A DNA stretch of 64,000 nucleotides, taken from positions 65,667,369 to 65,731,368 of the forward strand of contig OX442314.1 of NCBI GenBank assembly GCA_949358305.1, given 5' to 3'. The translations under genes were made by a program, and so were the position numbers. This DNA comes from Strigamia acuminata. Taxonomy: Eukaryota > Arthropoda > Chilopoda > Geophilomorpha > Linotaeniidae. The notes under the pieces are model-generated. The model saw nothing but the letters and a program-made list of their open reading frames with translations. It ran no database searches and was not told where the DNA came from. Shown one piece after another: positions 59,058 through 64,000 of this stretch (positions are counted from its first letter, which is position 1; each line of letters opens with the position of its first letter).

Positions 59058-62000
59058 ATGGCTACAGGAGGTGGATCGAGGTCAGGTTCAGGGAGAACAA
59101 CGCCAACAACGGTTGAGCAACAACCGCCGGAAGAAATGGACGTGTTGTCTGGGAGGTTCACGACTTTGGGGATCTCTTTGGACGCGCTTTTGAGAAGGTC
59201 CTTGACGCTAAAAGATACCGGCGAGCTGGAAGCTGTAGAAATGGCTGCAGATGAACAGATGATGAGAATGATAAACGACCTGAACACGATGCAGCCCAAC
59301 CTGACAAGAGATCAGTACTTAGCAAATCTAAGGGAAATCGAAGAGTTAGAGACACCGATTTCGGTTCTTAAGCACAGAACCCGAATGTCAAAGAAGTTCG
59401 TGACGCATTGGTCAGCAAATCCAGCAAATGCTTCAGCGTTAACGACCAGTACGTCTCAGAGTTCGATTTTGAACCAGACCTTGTCGCAATCGACAAGAAG
59501 GCATAATAATGCAAAGCTTCCTAAGTTGGAAATGCGGAAATTCAATGGAGATGTGACGACATTTCGTCCCTTCCTAAGCAGCTTTGATTCTGCTGTTCAC
59601 AGCAACCCTGATTTATCAGAAATTGAGAAGTTGCAATACTTGCAGTCGCTGTGCACGGGAGAAGCTGCCATGCTGATCTCTGCATTCCCTTTAGTGGACG
59701 GTAATTACAATTTGGCAAGAGAAGAGTTGGAACGTTCCTACGGGGACGATGAAGCCCAGAGAGTGGCATTGGTCAAGTCCATAAGGGATATGAAACAGGT
59801 TACGGAATTGCATCCGGTCAAAGCTGTCCGTACACAGTTGACCAAGGTGTCCACTGCTATCCGCTTGCTGGAGCAGTTGAGCGTTCCAGTACAGACTGCT
59901 GGTCTGCTTCTGGCACCCGACGTGCTGAGGAAATTTCCACCTGCCATGGTGATGAGGTTTTACCAGCAGCAAGGGGCTAAGACCTCAAATTTAGTGACAA
60001 TCTTGAATTTCTTTGCGGCTGAAGTTCAGCTCTTGGAGCAGATGGAAGATGTCATGGGGGCAGGAGGTCTTGCAATTAAGAAAGACAAGTCTGGAAGTTC
60101 CGACAAGGATAAGGATCAACGCAAGGGCACGATGTCCACCTGCGCTACGTCCAAAAAAGCCAAAGAGTCTTTTAGCCCAAAGCTGACCGTGGAAAGCGCA
60201 ATTTGCATTTTTTGCAAAGAAGGTCATGCTAACACTTTCTGTAGGAAAGAAATGAACGTGGCAGAGAAGACCACGATTATTCAACAGAACCGACTTTGCT
60301 TCAATTGCCTGCAAGAGGGACACAGGGCAATGCGGTGCCAGGTTAAAACCAGCTGCAGGACTTGCGGCGGACGACATCATTCGTCCATCTGCAGGAAATT
60401 GAACACAGGAAGTGGAGGTGGGATAGAGAAGCCCAAGGACGTGAGCGCGAACGTTTCCTTGGCGATCTCCTCAACACTTCAGTTGATGATATTCACAGCG
60501 GAGTTAAAAACAAAGTCTGGAGGTTCGCACACGATCCGTGGCATGTTAGATCCGGGCAGCCATCGGTCCTACATTTTAAAGAGTGTAGCCGACCGGATAC
60601 GGTTGAAGAGTTGTGGGTCAATCGAAGCCACAGCCCAACGCCTCAATGAAGAGGATAATGCTGGATCGACGTCTTACGACGTTTACAAGCTACTCCTTCA
60701 GTCTAGACACGGAGCCAGAGAGCTCAAGGTGACGGCTTTAAGTGCAAGAAGCCTACCGCATGTGTATGGGATAGCCAGCCCTGATACCATTCAGAAAGTT
60801 AAAGATTTGGGGTTCGAATTGGCTGAAGACTTACCTTCGACTGCGGGCAATGTTGATATCTTGCTTGGAGTTGATGTTTGGTGGGAAATCTGCCTTGACG
60901 GACGAAAGCGATTGGATAACCGCTTGGGTTTGGTCAATACCATTTTTGGGTGGGTGTTGTCCGGAGCCGCTGGGTCGACAGATGTCTTCTCAGAGAGCTC
61001 GCGTGACGTGTCTTGCTGCAACACCTGTGAAATTAAGACTGGCCATGATTTGGAAAAGCTTTGGAGTTTGGAGGCTGTTGGGATTACCGCTGGCGAACGC
61101 GATTCAGATTTTGTTCGAGATCGCTTTGAGAAGTCGCACAAGCGAATGGAGGATGGTCGCTACCAAGTTTGCTTGCCCTTCAACAATAAGATCGGGGCTT
61201 TGGAATCAAACTGGGAGTTGGCTCTGAACCAACTATCACATACGCTTAGGCGAATTGATAGTAACAGCGACCACAAGGAACGTTATAACAAAGCCATGTG
61301 GGACTACGTCAAAGAAGAGCACGCGGAAGTAGTACCTCTTGCAGAGAGATACAAGAAAACTGGAGTTTATGTTATTCCGCACCATCCAGTGATCAAGGAG
61401 GACCGGGAAACGACCAAGTTCCGTGTCGTTTTCAACGCGTCGTCGGCGAGGAAGGGGCTACCTTCGCTGAACGACTGTCTGTATCCTGGCCCTTCTTTAA
61501 ATCCGGATATTGTCCCAGTTATGATCCGTTTTCGCCTTTTTTGTGTAGTGGCGATAGCAGACATCAAGCAGGCTTTCCTGCAAGTGCTGATTAATCCTGA
61601 CCACTGCGATTTTTTGCGGTTCCTTTGGGTCTCAGAAGAATATTTCCAAGAAGGATATTCTTGGCAGAATTTGTGGGATCACCTGGTCGTTTTAAGAATG
61701 ATAGTCGTCCCTTTCGGGGTGAATTCGTCGCCATTCTTGTTGTGCGCTGTCATCCGCGCGCAAGGGCGATTGTATTTGGTGCTTTTCCCCAAAGAGGCAG
61801 ACGCCCTTGATAAGGGCATCTACATGGACGACTTGACGTCCGGGGCCGATGGAACCCAAAAGACAGTTAGGCACTGTGTCAATCTACGCAGGATCCTTGA
61901 CGAGGGAAAGATGCCTCTCGTCAAGTGGGCAGCATCAAAGGCAGAAGTCTTTGATGCACTCAAAGACAAGGATTTCCACATGCGTGCAGACAAGTTTGAA

Positions 62001-64000
62001 GATCTAGGAGTTGTCAAGATGCTGGGCATCCTTTGGAGCGTCCAAGATGATACGCTAATGTTCAGGATCCCGACCGGTGTTGAGATTCCCCAGTCAAGGA
62101 GGGGCATTCTGTCATTATTGGCATCAGTCTTCGACCCCTTGGGGTTGATAGCTCCAGTCATTTTGCGGATGAAACTACTTTTACAGAGTATGTGGGGTCG
62201 CGACATCAAATGGGACGACATAATCTCAGAAGAGAACCGAGAGATAGTGGCAAAATGGTACGCCGATCTTCAGCGCCTCACCGAAGCCCGGGTGAAGCGT
62301 TGGATGGGGACGTACTCGGGCCAAGAAATGGACATTGACGTCTTTTGCGACGCAAGTCCACAAGCGTACGGGTGCGCGATCTACGTTCGAGCTGCGTCAG
62401 GCGCGACCCAACTGCTCTTGAGCAAAAGCAGAATTGCCCCCACCACCAAGTTGACTTTGCCACGCCTAGAATTGACCGCAACTGTTGTTGGAGTCCGGAT
62501 GGTGGAGTACATCCTAGAGGATTTCCTACCAGGTTATCCAATCGGGAAGATAAGGTATTACTCAGACTCAATGGTTGCGCTCGGGTGGTTGAAGTCTGAT
62601 AAGAACAGGTGGAAGCCATATGTCTCCAACAGAGTGGCAGAAGTTCTTGAAAAGTCAAGTCCGAGTCAGTGGGCATACGTCCCGACGGACCGGAATCCAG
62701 CGGACGTATTGACACGCCCATGCGAGGCAAAGAACCTTTTGGCCAACCGTCTCTGGTGGGACGGGCCCGGTCAGTTGGAAGACCTCGCGGACGAACCTGA
62801 GGACGTTGACCTCCCAATGGAAGAGGCAAAAAAGGAAAAGGTAGCTTTGGTTGCGTCAGATGGAGAAGCGCATATGTGCGAGGTTTTCAAGCGATTTAGT
62901 AGTTTTAATCGCCTCGTGCGAGTTTTCGCGCTCATGCGGCGCTGGCTTCCTTTTTTCGCCCGCGGGAGGGACCTCGAGGTTCTCGAGATAGAAGTTGCCG
63001 AGGAAAGAGTCATCCGCTTGGCTCAGGTCTTGAGTTTTCCAGACGAAAGACAAGCCGCAATGTTGAAAGAGAAAGTGGCAAAGGGCTCTATCCTGAAAAA
63101 TTTCGACATTTTTCTGGATGAGAGAGATTTACTAAGACTAAGGAGCCGTCTAGGGAAGTCAGCGCTTCCTTTTGACGAGGTATTTCCCATCATTTTACAC
63201 CCGGATAGTTGGGTAACAAGACTAATCATCAAGAAGGTTCACTTGCAGCTCCTGCATGGTGAGCTAAGTGAGACGTTTTACCGGTTGAGAGACAAGTATT
63301 GGATTGTAAGAGGACGCCGAACGGTCAAGGCTGTGATCCGGAGTTGCTTGGTCTGCAAACGAGAGCGGTTGGAACGCAATAACCCAGCCACTGGTGACCC
63401 TCCTATGGAGCGCGTCACGCCGGCAGCCCCGTTCCAGCATACAGGAATTGACCACCTCGGCCCTCTCACAGTCAAGCATAAGGAGAAAGAAAGAAAAGTC
63501 TATATTCTGTTGTTTACCTGCCTAGTAACACGAGCGATCCATTTGGAAGTCTCTGAGAACCTTTCGGTGGAAAAGTTCCTTCTGGCCTTCCGTCGTTTCG
63601 GCGCCAGATTTGGGTACCCGGCGAAAGTGTTCTCCGACAACTCCAAAACTTTCGAGCGAGGAAGCCAGGAGATACAGTCGTGGGGTAAATTGCTGACCAA
63701 GGATGGGATCCGGACGTTCCTTTCGGAGAAGAGAGTGGTTTGGTCGTTCATCCCACCATTGTCACCTTGGGCTGGAGGAGCCTGGGAGAGACTTGTGCGT
63801 TCGGTGAAAGATAAACTACGTAAGATGCTGCTGCGTAGGACTGTAGACTTGGAGACGCTTCAGACGCTAGCCGTCGAGATAAGCTCCGTGCTTAACTCAA
63901 GGCCCCTGTCTTACGTACATGAGGAGGTTGACGGCGGGAGAATTCTCAGCCCTGAGAACTTTCTCACTGGAGGAATGCCCAAGTGGGTTATCAACCGTCC
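59058..64000 (+). CDS. BEL/Pao gag-pol polyprotein, C-terminus beyond window
   Basis: One open frame of 1,647 codons without a stop; the first ATG follows an in-frame stop at 59019. Capsid-like DUF1759 region at about residues 150-300 (LPKLEMRKFNGD). Three zinc knuckles at 383-395 (CX2CX3HX4C), 414-427 (CX2CX4HX4C) and 433-445 (CX2CX3HX4C). DUF1758-type protease with LDPGS at 497-501, where the usual D-S/T-G is D-P-G. Reverse transcriptase from about 771, with catalytic D835 (ADIKQAF) and YMDD at 922-925. RNase H with D1098, E1138, D1170 and D1216 (A17/BEL pattern LPRLELTA). Integrase zinc finger H1395, H1400, C1430, C1433, then DDE residues D1465, D1527, E1577. The protein copies element RNA and integrates the DNA. 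An apparently intact frame in this copy suggests recent activity. Only the integrase C-terminal region and stop are missing, by window edge. Confidence 0.96.
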   Translation, partial: MATGGGSRSGSGRTTPTTVEQQPPEEMDVLSGRFTTLGISLDALLRRSLTLKDTGELEAVEMAADEQMMRMINDLNTMQPNLTRDQYLANLREIEELETPISVLKHRTRMSKKFVTHWSANPANASALTTSTSQSSILNQTLSQSTRRHNNAKLPKLEMRKFNGDVTTFRPFLSSFDSAVHSNPDLSEIEKLQYLQSLCTGEAAMLISAFPLVDGNYNLAREELERSYGDDEAQRVALVKSIRDMKQVTELHPVKAVRTQLTKVSTAIRLLEQLSVPVQTAGLLLAPDVLRKFPPAMVMRFYQQQGAKTSNLVTILNFFAAEVQLLEQMEDVMGAGGLAIKKDKSGSSDKDKDQRKGTMSTCATSKKAKESFSPKLTVESAICIFCKEGHANTFCRKEMNVAEKTTIIQQNRLCFNCLQEGHRAMRCQVKTSCRTCGGRHHSSICRKLNTGSGGGIEKPKDVSANVSLAISSTLQLMIFTAELKTKSGGSHTIRGMLDPGSHRSYILKSVADRIRLKSCGSIEATAQRLNEEDNAGSTSYDVYKLLLQSRHGARELKVTALSARSLPHVYGIASPDTIQKVKDLGFELAEDLPSTAGNVDILLGVDVWWEICLDGRKRLDNRLGLVNTIFGWVLSGAAGSTDVFSESSRDVSCCNTCEIKTGHDLEKLWSLEAVGITAGERDSDFVRDRFEKSHKRMEDGRYQVCLPFNNKIGALESNWELALNQLSHTLRRIDSNSDHKERYNKAMWDYVKEEHAEVVPLAERYKKTGVYVIPHHPVIKEDRETTKFRVVFNASSARKGLPSLNDCLYPGPSLNPDIVPVMIRFRLFCVVAIADIKQAFLQVLINPDHCDFLRFLWVSEEYFQEGYSWQNLWDHLVVLRMIVVPFGVNSSPFLLCAVIRAQGRLYLVLFPKEADALDKGIYMDDLTSGADGTQKTVRHCVNLRRILDEGKMPLVKWAASKAEVFDALKDKDFHMRADKFEDLGVVKMLGILWSVQDDTLMFRIPTGVEIPQSRRGILSLLASVFDPLGLIAPVILRMKLLLQSMWGRDIKWDDIISEENREIVAKWYADLQRLTEARVKRWMGTYSGQEMDIDVFCDASPQAYGCAIYVRAASGATQLLLSKSRIAPTTKLTLPRLELTATVVGVRMVEYILEDFLPGYPIGKIRYYSDSMVALGWLKSDKNRWKPYVSNRVAEVLEKSSPSQWAYVPTDRNPADVLTRPCEAKNLLANRLWWDGPGQLEDLADEPEDVDLPMEEAKKEKVALVASDGEAHMCEVFKRFSSFNRLVRVFALMRRWLPFFARGRDLEVLEIEVAEERVIRLAQVLSFPDERQAAMLKEKVAKGSILKNFDIFLDERDLLRLRSRLGKSALPFDEVFPIILHPDSWVTRLIIKKVHLQLLHGELSETFYRLRDKYWIVRGRRTVKAVIRSCLVCKRERLERNNPATGDPPMERVTPAAPFQHTGIDHLGPLTVKHKEKERKVYILLFTCLVTRAIHLEVSENLSVEKFLLAFRRFGARFGYPAKVFSDNSKTFERGSQEIQSWGKLLTKDGIRTFLSEKRVVWSFIPPLSPWAGGAWERLVRSVKDKLRKMLLRRTVDLETLQTLAVEISSVLNSRPLSYVHEEVDGGRILSPENFLTGGMPKWVINR

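Larger units (their letters stand above)
56742..64000 (+). mobile_element. Autonomous BEL/Pao LTR retrotransposon, 5' portion
   Basis: Starts inside an e monomer with an LTR beginning TGTTGCGAGCAAGAACGCAA, followed by a tRNA-His-like primer site, a 0.7-kb leader and an intact gag-pol frame that runs off the window. Domain order gag, protease, RT, RNase H, integrase and the BEL-type motifs place it in BEL/Pao. The left flank ends TTGG, which predicts the sequence repeated at the unseen right end. It shares LTR start, primer site and leader motif with Fam1 and Fam2 and is the only candidate protein source for them here. Confidence 0.93.

Noticed and set aside
62278-62829. Long minus-strand frames opposite BEL pol
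   Set aside because: Shadows of the 1,647-codon plus-strand frame, which carries all the recognised motifs.

Overview
This window is repeat-rich animal DNA. No host gene is recognisable. BEL/Pao retrotransposons are known from metazoans, and the long AT-rich satellite, the poly(A) signals inside LTRs and the intact BEL gag-pol all fit a metazoan nucleus. I cannot name the phylum from the sequence alone.

The substrate is one satellite array with a basic 140-bp monomer. It is split into six blocks (1-2412, 11175-14816, 23579-26940, 35703-36718, 42752-48581, 54571-56741), about 18.4 kb and roughly 130 monomers. The monomers fall into named variants (a, b, c, d, e; a 132-bp short form s; a 147-bp divergent form v) arranged in higher-order repeats. 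The clearest is a 15-monomer, 2,099-bp unit at 1-2099.

Three LTR-retroelement families sit inside this satellite. Fam1 (8,762 bp, minus strand, 1,747-bp LTRs, long non-coding interior) occurs three times (2413-11174, 14817-23578, 26941-35702). The three are not independent insertions: one insertion into an e monomer was amplified with its flanking satellite as a tandem macrosatellite of 12,404 and 12,124 bp. All three share the same insertion point and the same single-base difference between left and right LTR. Fam2 (about 6.0 kb, 771-773-bp LTRs, no gag-pol) occurs twice in opposite orientation (36719-42751 minus; 48582-54570 plus), each with a perfect GTCT target-site duplication in the satellite. 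At the right end an autonomous BEL/Pao element (56742 to beyond 64000, plus) has a 1,572-bp 5' LTR and one uninterrupted gag-pol frame from 59058 to the window edge. It carries DUF1759-type gag, three zinc knuckles, protease, YMDD reverse transcriptase, RNase H and integrase.

The families look like one mobilisation group. Their LTRs begin with the same TGTTGCGAGCA followed by a small inverted repeat. They have related primer-binding sites that read as the complement of tRNA-His. They share a 13-nt leader motif, ACACAACGCAATG, of which nine bases complement the anticodon arm of tRNA-His. My working model is that the BEL element (or a relative) supplies proteins in trans to Fam1 and Fam2, and that tRNA-His is recognised at two places. 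The sharing of the motifs is seen; the tRNA pairing and trans-mobilisation are inferred.
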